A DNA stretch of 6,802 nt from JBBIVP01 sp037439705 [NCBI: bacterium] (GTDB lineage Bacteria; JBBIVP01). The DNA is taken from contig JBBIVP010000018.1 of assembly GCA_037439705.1 (NCBI GenBank), positions 11,992 to 18,793 of the forward strand. The letters are read 5' to 3'. The translations under genes and the position numbers were made by a program. Shown piece after piece: positions 1 through 6,802 of this stretch. Every line of letters starts with the position of its first letter. Position 1 is the stretch's first letter. The notes beneath the pieces are model-generated. The model did not search any database and was not told the DNA's origin. It saw nothing but the letters and a program-made list of their open reading frames with translations.

Positions 1-1307
1 ACTTCTTTTTCAGGATAGAGTAGTTTTGCGGAGAGAGCTGAAGGAAAGCCAAAACCCATTGCTCCGAAGTTGTTGGAAGAAAGAAATGTCCCTGGTTTAT
101 AACATGTGAGATAGTAATTTGCGTAAAGCAAATGAATTCCCTGACCGGTAGTTATTATTGCATCGTGAGGAAGGAATTCCCTTAATTTTTTCAGAACAAA
201 AGCAGGAGAGACCGGTTTTTTATCTGGGTCAGCAAAGTTTTCTAAAATTGCTTCCCACTCTTTCCTTTTTACTTTCAATTCATCAATCCAGTTTCCATCT
301 GTTCTGACTTCGGGAAGTTCCAAAATTTTTCCAAGAAAGATATAAGCATCGGAATGGATTTTTAGAGAGATTTCCACGGGATAAACCTTTCTTAAAACAG
401 ATTCATCAGCATTTACCATTATAATTTTTTGAGAAGAAGGTAGCCATGTGTCTTCGTAGGTGAGCATGTCAGAGAGCGTGCATCCAAGGAGGAGTATAAA
501 ATCAGCATTTTTGAAAGCATAATCTGCTGCTGGATTTCCTCCCGCATATCCAGCCCTTCCCAGGCAGAGTGGATGAGTTTCAGGAATGCTTCCCTTTCCA
601 TTACCGGTAGTCACTACCGGTATGGAGTTTTTTTCTATATACATCAAAAGTTTAGAGACTGTTTTTTCGTTATTTGCTCCTCCACCTGCTATCACAAGGG
701 GCTTTTTTGAGGTTTTAAGGAAGGAATAATACATCCGGATTCCTTCCTCATCCTGAGAGGATAAGGGAGATGGAGTAAGGTCAATATCTATTTCTTTTAC
801 ACTTTTTTCTTCAATCCAGACATCTTCAGGCACTTCAATCATTACAGGACCTTTTGCATCCGTGATGGATGTTTTATAGGCTCTGGAAAAAATCTGAGGA
901 ATGTCTTCTACATTTTCCACACAAAATACTCCTTTGCATATATTCTGAAAAACTCCCTTATGGTCGATTTCAAGAAAACCATCCCTTCCCCTTTTTCCCC
1001 TTCTTTTTCCACCGGTGATGGCAATTACAGGAGAGCAATCTTTGCTTGCTATGGCAATTGGAAGGGCAATGTTAAGTGTTCCTGCCCCTGAATGAGTAAG
1101 GACAATTCCCGGTTTTCCTGTGAGCCTTCCTTCTGCATCTGCCATTGAACATGCAGTTTGTTCGTGTCTCACGGAGATATACCTTATTTTATCTCTTACT
1201 TCATAAAGGGAATTAACAAAATCAAGCACAGAGGTGCCAACGACTCCGTAAACCCTTTTTACTTTAGCCTTTAGAAGGCATTCAACAAGGAGCCTTCCGC
1301 CTGTCAT
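1..1307 (-). CDS. Acetolactate synthase-like thiamine-diphosphate-dependent enzyme, C-terminus cut by window edge
   Basis: This is a member of the ThDP enzyme superfamily that includes acetolactate synthase large subunit, pyruvate oxidase, benzoylformate decarboxylase and related lyases, and it is presumably cytoplasmic. The 435 complete codons contain no stop. Residues 1-165 form the pyrimidine-binding domain: the start MTGGRLLVECLL aligns with the family N-terminus, and VRHEQ carries the family's catalytic glutamate at Glu49. HSGAGTLN (72-79) and RDGFLEIDHKG (108-118) match the conserved TxSGPGxxN and DAFQE-type blocks. Residues 190-330 are the central domain (PLVIAGGGANN, GKGSIPETHPLCLGRAGYAG, ADFILLLGCTLSD). 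Residues 365-435 begin the PP domain (TTGQGIHLLYANYY, NNFGAMGFGFPSAL). The window ends before the GDG...N motif that binds Mg-diphosphate, so about 110-120 residues of a usual 550 are missing. A basic loop, KRRGKRGR (101-108), precedes the DGF motif. The ATG at 1307-1305 fits the family start, but no Shine-Dalgarno precedes it. Superfamily membership is sure; true acetolactate synthase activity is not established, and no regulatory-subunit gene is visible. Confidence 0.9.
   Translation of the reverse strand, partial: MTGGRLLVECLLKAKVKRVYGVVGTSVLDFVNSLYEVRDKIRYISVRHEQTACSMADAEGRLTGKPGIVLTHSGAGTLNIALPIAIASKDCSPVIAITGGKRRGKRGRDGFLEIDHKGVFQNICKGVFCVENVEDIPQIFSRAYKTSITDAKGPVMIEVPEDVWIEEKSVKEIDIDLTPSPLSSQDEEGIRMYYSFLKTSKKPLVIAGGGANNEKTVSKLLMYIEKNSIPVVTTGNGKGSIPETHPLCLGRAGYAGGNPAADYAFKNADFILLLGCTLSDMLTYEDTWLPSSQKIIMVNADESVLRKVYPVEISLKIHSDAYIFLGKILELPEVRTDGNWIDELKVKRKEWEAILENFADPDKKPVSPAFVLKKLREFLPHDAIITTGQGIHLLYANYYLTCYKPGTFLSSNNFGAMGFGFPSALSAKLLYPEKE
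602..622. repeat. Perfect 21-nt inverted repeat inside the ThDP enzyme gene
   Basis: The arms TACCGGTAGT and ACTACCGGTA flank a single C at 612, giving a fully symmetric 10+1+10 palindrome. It encodes the VVTTG stretch of the central domain. The 9-mer ACCGGTAGT recurs at 144-152 in the same gene, where ACTACCGGT again encodes a Thr-Thr-Gly. It may be chance arising from codon choice, or a protein-binding or hairpin site. Confidence 0.6.
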
Positions 1308-1320
1308 GGAAATAATTATA
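1308..1320 (-). promoter_or_regulatory. Exact -10 element placed for leaderless start of the ThDP enzyme gene
   Basis: On the minus strand an exact TATAAT (1320-1315) lies 7 nt before the ATG at 1307, so transcription would begin at or next to the A of the start codon. No purine-rich Shine-Dalgarno lies between them; the spacer is TATTTCC. The -35 region is weak (CTTTAT-like at about 17 nt). This fits a leaderless promoter, and the same layout at the divergent gene supports it. The region is AT-rich, so a chance match is possible. Confidence 0.45.
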
Positions 1321-1326
1321 TTGTTT

Positions 1327-1534
1327 TCAAAAGTAAAATAAAGAAAAATCTTTATCGGTGGATTTTAAATACTCTATCGGGAAGGAGAAAGTATTCACTT
1401 TTATTAGTTTTCCCTCATAGGTCTCTTCAACGCCTTCCTTATCGTTTTTCTTTTAAAATGCCCTCGCAGTGCAGGAAATATTCTTTGGGTTCTTCTAAGA
1501 CCTTAATCACCTTACAAGCGGACTCCTTTTCCAT
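1327..1534 (-). pseudogene. Small protein gene of about 68 codons, frameshifted; unknown function
   Basis: No family is recognised. From the ATG at 1534-1532 the frame runs 31 codons (MEKESACKVIKVLEEPKEYF onwards) to a TAA at 1441-1439. Just before that stop, the frame one base ahead opens and continues (DKEGVEETYEGKLIKVNTFS onwards) to a TGA at 1329-1327. That frame is blocked by a TAA at 1455-1453, so the two frames overlap only over about 12 nt at AAAAGAAAAAC. Removing one A from the five-A run at 1449-1445 joins them into a 68-residue acidic/basic soluble protein with two cysteines and no signal peptide. Both halves have ordinary protein-like composition, which is the main support. It ends 19 nt before the ThDP enzyme start, as in an operon. 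It could instead be non-coding sequence that happens to be open. Confidence 0.4.
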
Positions 1535-1540
1535 ACCTTA

Positions 1541-1578
1541 CATCCCTGGATACTATCTCTTAACCTAAAAGAGTTCAA
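1541..1578 (-). promoter_or_regulatory. Candidate promoter for the small gene and ThDP enzyme
   Basis: On the minus strand, TTGAAC (1578-1573) and TAGTAT (1555-1550) are separated by 17 nt; each matches the sigma70-type consensus at four of six positions. An ATG immediately followed by TAA lies at 1543-1538, 6 nt after the -10, and the small gene's ATG follows at 1534. The predicted transcription start falls around 1543. An AGGGA (1547-1543) lies 8 nt before the 1534 ATG, but most of it would be outside the mRNA if this promoter is used. Confidence 0.35.
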
Positions 1579-1582
1579 ATTA

Positions 1583-1620
1583 TTGACAAATGCCAAAAAT
1601 TTATGATATAATATACTCTG
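1583..1620 (+). promoter_or_regulatory. Near-consensus promoter driving the PKD lipoprotein gene, leaderless
   Basis: An exact TTGACA (1583-1588), an 18-nt spacer and an exact TATAAT (1607-1612) preceded by an extended -10 TG at 1604-1605 make an almost perfect housekeeping sigma promoter. Only 8 nt (ATACTCTG) separate the -10 from the ATG at 1621, so the expected transcription start falls within about 2 nt of the start codon. There is no Shine-Dalgarno sequence. A leaderless, constitutively strong transcript is inferred. The -35 lies 4 nt from the opposing -35 of the minus-strand candidate promoter, so the two may compete for polymerase. Confidence 0.8.
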
Positions 1621-2532
1621 ATGAAAAAGTGGATTGTGGGAGTGGGAATCTTTATAATTGGTTGTGATGGAAATCCACCTCGCGCCCCATATCTTCCAAT
1701 TTTTAAAATACCTGAAAGCATAACCATCTGTGAGGGCGAGGAAATTCAGATACCGCCTCAACCAATTGATACAGAAAGGTATTCTTATCAATGGTCTCCA
1801 GAGGAAATTTTTTCTAACCCGACATCCCCAGTTCAAACAATAAAAGGAGAAAAAGACTTAGAGATTTATTTAAAGGTTACTGACAGAATAAATAAAATTA
1901 GCATCACAAAGAGTGTGAAGATAAAAGTAAATCCTAAGCCCTCTGGAAGTGCAGGAGATGATAAGGTTATATGTGGTGGTGAAAGCGTTGAGATAGGAGA
2001 AGGAGGGAGTTCGGATTGCACATATTTCTGGACGCCTCAGGAGACGCTTGATAATCCAGATTCTCCAATTACCCTCGCACATCCTTTGGAAGATACAGTC
2101 TATACATTAACAATTAAGGACAAAGAAACAGGGTGTTCATTTTTAGATTCAGTGACTGTTTTTGTAAATCCTCCTGTTTATGCATACTTTGTTCCTCCTG
2201 CTCCACAGTGTTTGAAGGACATTGATGGGAATTATAGGATTTTAAACTTTCAAGATATGTCAACAGGTGCTGTATTAAGCTATCTCTGGGATTTTGGGGA
2301 TGGGAATATATCTGAATTAAAAAATCCCTCACACATCTTTTCCAACGATGGTTCTTACAATGTATCTTTATCTGTTATGAGTGCTGAAGGCTGTAATTCT
2401 GCTTACAGGGATGTTGTTACAATTTTTCCAGTTCCCACAATTTTTTCAATAATATCTCCAGAATCAAGGTGTGGTCCAGGGGAAGTTAGATTTGAAGCGG
2501 ATGTAGGTGGTGGAACTCCACCATATACCTAA
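1621..2532 (+). CDS. PKD-repeat surface lipoprotein, N-terminal part ending at in-frame TAA
   Basis: This is the 303-codon portion translated if the TAA at 2530-2532 is a real stop. Residues 1-15 are a short lipoprotein signal peptide: K2 K3, a hydrophobic core, and the lipobox I12-I13-G14-C15, so Cys15 should be lipidated and the protein exported. Asp16 follows; in E. coli, Asp at this +2 position can retain a lipoprotein in the inner membrane. Residues 31-104 and 105-183 are Ig-like modules with ICEG/ICGG and Y-x-W-S/T-P cores. Residues 184-270 are a classical PKD module (YLWDFGDG, NPSHIF, GSYNVSL). A fourth module starts at 271 and stops after GGTPPYT, immediately before its W-D-F-G core, so the product would end in a half-domain. 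The start is set by the promoter position and the signal peptide. The function is probably adhesion or extracellular matrix, from module type only. Confidence 0.85.
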   Translation: MKKWIVGVGIFIIGCDGNPPRAPYLPIFKIPESITICEGEEIQIPPQPIDTERYSYQWSPEEIFSNPTSPVQTIKGEKDLEIYLKVTDRINKISITKSVKIKVNPKPSGSAGDDKVICGGESVEIGEGGSSDCTYFWTPQETLDNPDSPITLAHPLEDTVYTLTIKDKETGCSFLDSVTVFVNPPVYAYFVPPAPQCLKDIDGNYRILNFQDMSTGAVLSYLWDFGDGNISELKNPSHIFSNDGSYNVSLSVMSAEGCNSAYRDVVTIFPVPTIFSIISPESRCGPGEVRFEADVGGGTPPYT

Positions 2533-5421
2533 CTCTGGGACTTCGGAAATGGTTCTACTTCAACCTCCCCATCACCTACAGTCACTTATTCATCCCCTGG
2601 CACATATACTGTGAGGTTATATCTTTACGATGCTAATGGATGCGGAACAAAGGAAGAGAAGTTAATTGAAGTTCTGAATTCACCCGTCGCGGATTTTATT
2701 GTTGGAAATACATGCTATCTTGACAGTGCGGGAAACAGGATTCCGGTTGAACCATTCAATCTCTCATCAGGAAATATCATTTCTGTATTGTGGGATTTCG
2801 GAGATTCCTCCACATCCACCATTTACAGCCCATCGCACATCTACGAAAATCCTGGAGATTATGTAATAACCCTCACTGTTCAGGAGGAATCGGGATGTTA
2901 TGATTCTATAACCCATCCTGTAAGGATTTATCCCTCTCCTTATGCTGTTTCATTGGGCTCAAATCCACAATCACTTTGTGGAAGCGGAGATGCAGCATTT
3001 ACCCTTGAATACTATGGAGGAACATCACCTTTCAGCCATTACTGGGATTTTGGAACTGGAAGCTTTGTCTCAGGAGCTTCTTCTACAGTTCATACTTTTT
3101 CTTCAACAGGTTCATATAAAATAAGGGCAAGGGTTGTTGATTCAAATGGCTGTTCTTCAGAAAAAAGCCTTACCTTCAATGTCTATTCAAATCCCATCGT
3201 TTCTTTATCTTTAAATCCAGCACCTGTATGTTTCGGCGAAGGAACGAACATCTTGGGAAATTATTCCTCACCATATCCAATAACCTATTATTCCATATCA
3301 ACAGGTGATGGAAATACATTTCCTCTCTTATCAACGAATTATACATATTCTTCATCAGATACCTATACTGTTTCATTCATGGCATTTAACGATAAGGGAT
3401 GCTACTCATCCATCACATCAACGATATGGGTAAAGCCATCTCCTGATTCCAATTTTACATCAAATGCTCCAATTTGTTACGGATACTCTGTAAATTTTAC
3501 AAATAACTCAACAGGAGCAAATTTTTATCAATGGAACTTTGGCGATGGAGGCTCTTCCACAGAGGAAAATCCATCTCATTTTTACATAAACCCTGGAACA
3601 TACAATGTATCACTCAACGCATACAACACCTTCGGATGTTATGATTCATTCTCAATGCCAGTAACAATTTATGATTCACCAATTGCAGACTTTGATTTAT
3701 CTGGAAATCTGTGCGTGAACTCAACCATATCAACAATAAATAAGTCCGTTGGTGCAGATACATACCTGTGGTCATTTGGTGACGGTAGCACATCACCGAA
3801 TTTTCAGCCTTCTCATGCCTATGAAAGCTCTGGAAATTATTTGGTTTCACTTACAGCTTATGTGTCAGAAACAGGATGTTCTGATACAGGCGAAGAAATC
3901 CTTGAAATAACAAATCCTCCATCAGTAATTCTTGGAAATGACAAAATTGTTGGAAGGGGCGGTCAGACCACAATAGGAGGAAATGTATCAGGTGGCGTTT
4001 CACCATATACATATTTCTGGGAAGAAAATCCACTGAGAAATTACATTTCATCAACAACAGAGCCATATCCTCTCATAACAGTCCCATCAACTGCCCCAAT
4101 TGAAACAATAACATATACCCTTGAGGTTACGGATTCAAAGGGATGTTTTGACCCATCTTTAAGTACGGACTCTATGAATGTCTCCATCACAGATGCATTA
4201 AGCGTAAGCGCTGGTTCTGACAGAACTATCTGTGAGGGCGAAAGCGTTGAGATAGGTTTTCCTGCAACAGGTGGAGTTCCTCCATACACATATTTCTGGG
4301 CGCCTCAAACATGGCTTTCTGACCCATTAACCTCTCCTGCCATTGCCTCACCATCCTCAACAATTACATATACCTTGACCGTTACAGATTCCGCTCCAAA
4401 TACAATCTCTGACCAGGTTACCATCTATGTCAATCCCAATCCATTGACCCTATTTATAACCCCTTCCGAACAGGAAAGGTGCGGAACGGGTTCTGTTGAT
4501 TTTTCATCAACAATAACAGGTGGAACACCTCCATATTCATTCCTGTGGGATTCCCAGAACTATTCTTCTCCAGGAACATATAATGTCATTCTTTCAGTTG
4601 TTGATACAAACTCCTGTCCACCTGAACCACTTACTGCTACATCAGCAGTTTCTATAAGGCTTCCTCCTCAAGCCCTTTTCACATCAGATTCGCCACAGTG
4701 TTTTCATGATGGCTATGAAAATAGAATTCCCATCAATTTTACAGACCTGTCATCTTCCTCTTATGCACCAATAGTTTCATATCTTTGGGATTTTGGAGAC
4801 CCATTTACATCAGAAGATTCATCAAGTGAAAGAAATCCAAATTATATTTATACAAATCCTGGAAATTACACGGCAAGTCTTTTGATTGAAGACTTTTATG
4901 GGTGTTTTGATATCTATTCATCATCGGTTACTGTTTTCAACAATCCCGTTGCACAATTTTTAGCAACAACCTCTCAGTGCCTCTCACTTCCTGTTCAGTT
5001 TACAGATAATTCATCAGGGACTGGCTTATCATACCTTTATAACTTTGGAGACTCATATACATCAACGGAATCCTCTCCATCACATCTGTACCCATCTCCA
5101 GGCACATATACCCCTTCACTCCTCGTAAGGGACACAAACCTCTGTGAGGATTATTATTCATCATTGATATCCATCATAAATCCTGCTGACGCAGGAGCGG
5201 ATGGATGGGTATATACATCTCTATGCATTCAGATTGGAAGCCCTCCACAGGCAGATTTTTCATACCTCTGGACATCCTCCCCCTCTGACCCTTCTCTTTC
5301 CTCTCAAGAAAACCTCGCCCAGCCAACTATTTGCCCATATACTACAACCAATTACACCTTAAGCGCCACATCTCCGTCTGGGTGTTATGGAACGGACAGC
5401 GTTTTAATAAGCGTCTTCATA
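1711..5421 (+). repeat. Array of about 15 Ig/PKD-like protein modules
   Basis: Modules of about 75-95 residues start at residues 31, 105, 184, 271, 354, 439, 524, 607, 686, 766, 858, 939, 1015, 1108 and 1188. Most begin with an SP/NP/PP linker. Two classes are visible. PKD-type modules (3-9, 13, 14, roughly) have W-x-F-G-D/T-G, N/S-P-S-H-x-Y and P-G-x-Y cores. A second class (1, 2, 10, 11, 15) has Y-F/L/Q-W plus SP/EE/TS and a T-Y-T-L-x-V/A segment instead of PGTY. Module 12 is shortened: its G-D-G loop is missing and WDSQ runs almost directly into SSPGTYNV. PKD modules are beta-sandwich folds common in surface adhesins and glycosidases; here they would form a long stalk. Boundaries were placed by eye and could be off by several residues. 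Confidence 0.85.
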
Positions 5422-6802
5422 TATGTCTCATACATTTACCCTGAATCAGGAACAACCGTTAACTGGACAAACAGAAAGATGCTCATTTCCTTCAGTGAGC
5501 CAATGTCTTCATCAACAATAAACACAACAAGCATAAAACTCATTAAGATAGACCCAACTACAGGGGATGAAACAGAGATAACAGGAAGTGTTCAATACGA
5601 TGATAGGACAAGAACAGCAATTTTTACACCATCATCTTCCCTTGAACAGAGTGGACTTTATGAGGTAAGGGTTTTTTCAGACCCTTCAACTGGAGTAAGA
5701 AGCGTATATGATAACCTTTTAAAAGAAGACTTCTTTTCATCCTTTGATGTGTCATCAACTGCCACCCCTGATACATCACCTCCATCCCTTCTTGTCTATT
5801 CCCCAACAGGAACAGATGCTCCAATCAATGCGAGCATTTATGCTGTATTCAATGAAATAGTTAACCCATTGACTGTTAATGAATCAACATTTTATGTAAT
5901 AAAAGAGGGTTCATCAACCCCAATAACTGCAACAGTTACCCACGATATTCTGTCAAAAACAATTTTTCTTACTCCTGCAACCGATTTCTCACCAACAACC
6001 ACCTATTATGTTTACATTTCAGGAATAAGTGACCTTGCTGGAAATCTCGCAAACCTTCCATCACCAGCCTGGCAATTCACAACCGGTTCACTTCCTGATA
6101 CAATTCCACCTGAGATTATTTCAGTATTTCCACTAAATGGCTCAACAGCAGACCCAACCACATCAATCTATGCATATTTTTCAGAGGCAATTGATTCCTC
6201 AACCATTAATACAACAACTTTCAAACTATTTGATGAAAACGGAAATGAAATATCAGGGAAGATAACCTACGATTCAATCAATTACATAGCTACTTTTACC
6301 CCAAATAACTACCTTGAGGGATGGACGACATATACAGCCTATATTGATGGTGTAAAGGATTTAGCAGGAAATCCAATGACATCCCCTTATATATGGACAT
6401 TCGCAGCAAGTTCTCCTGCATGGGAGCCAGGGGATGACCCATCAAACTATGAGTTTCAGAATATATGCCCAATAGGAAATGAAACTCTTCCAGGTGATGA
6501 ATTGTGGGTTGAGGATTATAATGATTACTATTCAGCACCATTTAGCTGGGCTTATAATGTCATATCTGGACCATCTTCAGTAGACAATGATTGTTATTTT
6601 GGCTCAAATACATTTATAGATTTATCAAACTATTCAAACTATGCGAAGCTCTCATTCTATCAGAAACGCTACTTAAGAAGTGGAGACTACGGTTATGTTG
6701 AGGTATCCCTTGATGGGACAAACTGGACGACGATTGCAACATTTGGAGGTATAAACACAGTCTGGAGGAAAACGGAGGTTGACCTTTCTTCATATATAGG
6801 AG
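2533..6802 (+). CDS. Continuation of the PKD/Big_5 surface protein after the TAA; 3' end outside window
   Basis: The frame of the upstream lipoprotein continues for 1423 codons without another stop and runs off the window. It starts in mid-domain (LWDFGNGSTSTS), so it is the rest of the same gene and not an independent one. The first in-frame ATG is at 3379 inside a repeat, and the GTG at 2611 has no ribosome site. Order, in residues counted from the lipoprotein start: remainder of module 4 (to 353), modules 5-15 (354-1267), three Big_5-type modules (1269-1597), then a jelly-roll-like domain from 1601. It is rich in Ser, Thr, Pro, Asn and Tyr, as in extracellular repeat proteins. No catalytic motif is seen. 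The C-terminal anchor or sorting signal is beyond the edge. Whether it is expressed depends on whether the TAA is real, suppressed or an error. Confidence 0.8.
5425..6411 (+). other. Three tandem Big_5 (SbsA-type) Ig-like domains
   Basis: These lie at residues 1269-1377, 1384-1489 and 1491-1597. The second and third have the typical opening D-T-x-P-P, then a SP/PLNG turn, A-x-F-N/S-E, T-F/L-x-V/L, F-x-T/L-P and the closing D-L-A-G-N with W-x-F. The first has S-F-S-E-P-M and lacks a clean DLAGN. This family occurs in S-layer and other surface proteins as a spacer or binding module. These domains contain no cysteine, unlike the PKD array before them. Confidence 0.8.
6421..6802 (+). other. Jelly-roll domain, MAM / immune-inhibitor-A-like, incomplete
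   Basis: From residue 1601 to the edge the sequence has NDCYFGSNTFIDLS, then a strand pattern A-K-L-S-F-Y, GYVEVSLDGTNWTTI and W-R-K-T-E-V-D-L-S-S-Y-I-G. This matches the carbohydrate-binding-like beta-sandwich seen in MAM, choice-of-anchor J and M6-peptidase accessory domains. Two cysteines (in NICPIG and NDCYFG) may pair. The domain is cut by the window. The assignment rests on motif shape only. Confidence 0.6.

Noticed and set aside
1446-1456. T TTA AAA heptamer as a programmed -1 frameshift site in the small gene
   Set aside because: The downstream coding frame requires a +1 (or -2) change, so -1 slippage would not join the two halves.
1507-1836. 109-codon open frame on the minus strand across the promoter region
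   Set aside because: It runs antisense through the signal peptide and first module of the lipoprotein gene and through the strong promoter, and its translation is rich in W, R, N and H with no recognisable motif. A shadow frame.
2530-2532. Genetic-code reassignment of TAA to tyrosine
   Set aside because: Only one TAA occurs in over 2100 in-frame codons of the two large genes while Tyr TAT/TAC are abundant, so systematic recoding is not supported.
3176-4289. Several minus-strand open frames of 66-82 codons antisense to the PKD array
   Set aside because: They overlap the well-supported repeat protein frame and have no family motifs; they arise from the biased codon use of the repeat gene.
1621-5421. 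CRISPR array or other regular DNA repeat
   Set aside because: The periodicity is at protein level, with about 230-280 nt modules that diverge in DNA sequence; there are no short identical repeats with unique spacers.
2533-6802. Independent second gene beginning after the TAA
   Set aside because: The sequence begins mid-domain, there is no ribosome site or promoter, and the first in-frame ATG (3379) lies inside a repeat. It is the same gene continued.

Overview
The window shows a low-to-moderate GC bacterial locus with two large genes that diverge from a short intergenic stretch. The minus-strand gene is a thiamine-diphosphate (ThDP) enzyme of the acetolactate synthase type, cut by the left edge. 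The plus-strand gene encodes a very large secreted lipoprotein of PKD/Ig-like modules, cut by the right edge. The lineage cannot be fixed. The promoter elements match the sigma70-type consensus (TTGACA, TGn-TATAAT) and not the Bacteroidota consensus, although the PKD modules resemble Bacteroidota surface proteins. A Gram-negative-like or candidate-phylum bacterium is a low-confidence inference.

Layout: 1-1307 (minus) is the ThDP enzyme, 435 codons visible with no internal stop. 1327-1534 (minus) is a probable small gene of about 68 codons, broken by a one-base frameshift in a run of five A. 1535-1620 is a compact divergent promoter region. 1621-6802 (plus) is one reading frame of 1727 codons interrupted by a single TAA at 2530-2532. 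It encodes a lipoprotein signal peptide, about fifteen Ig/PKD-like modules, three Big_5-type Ig modules and the start of a jelly-roll (MAM/immune-inhibitor-A-like) domain.

The two large genes share no obvious pathway; one is cytoplasmic metabolism and the other is cell surface. What they share is gene-start architecture: each has an exact TATAAT only 7-8 nt before the ATG and no Shine-Dalgarno sequence, which predicts leaderless mRNAs. The two coding disruptions, a nonsense codon and a frameshift about 1.1 kb apart, mean either local gene decay or sequence errors. No RNA gene, CRISPR array, insertion sequence or known defence system was seen.
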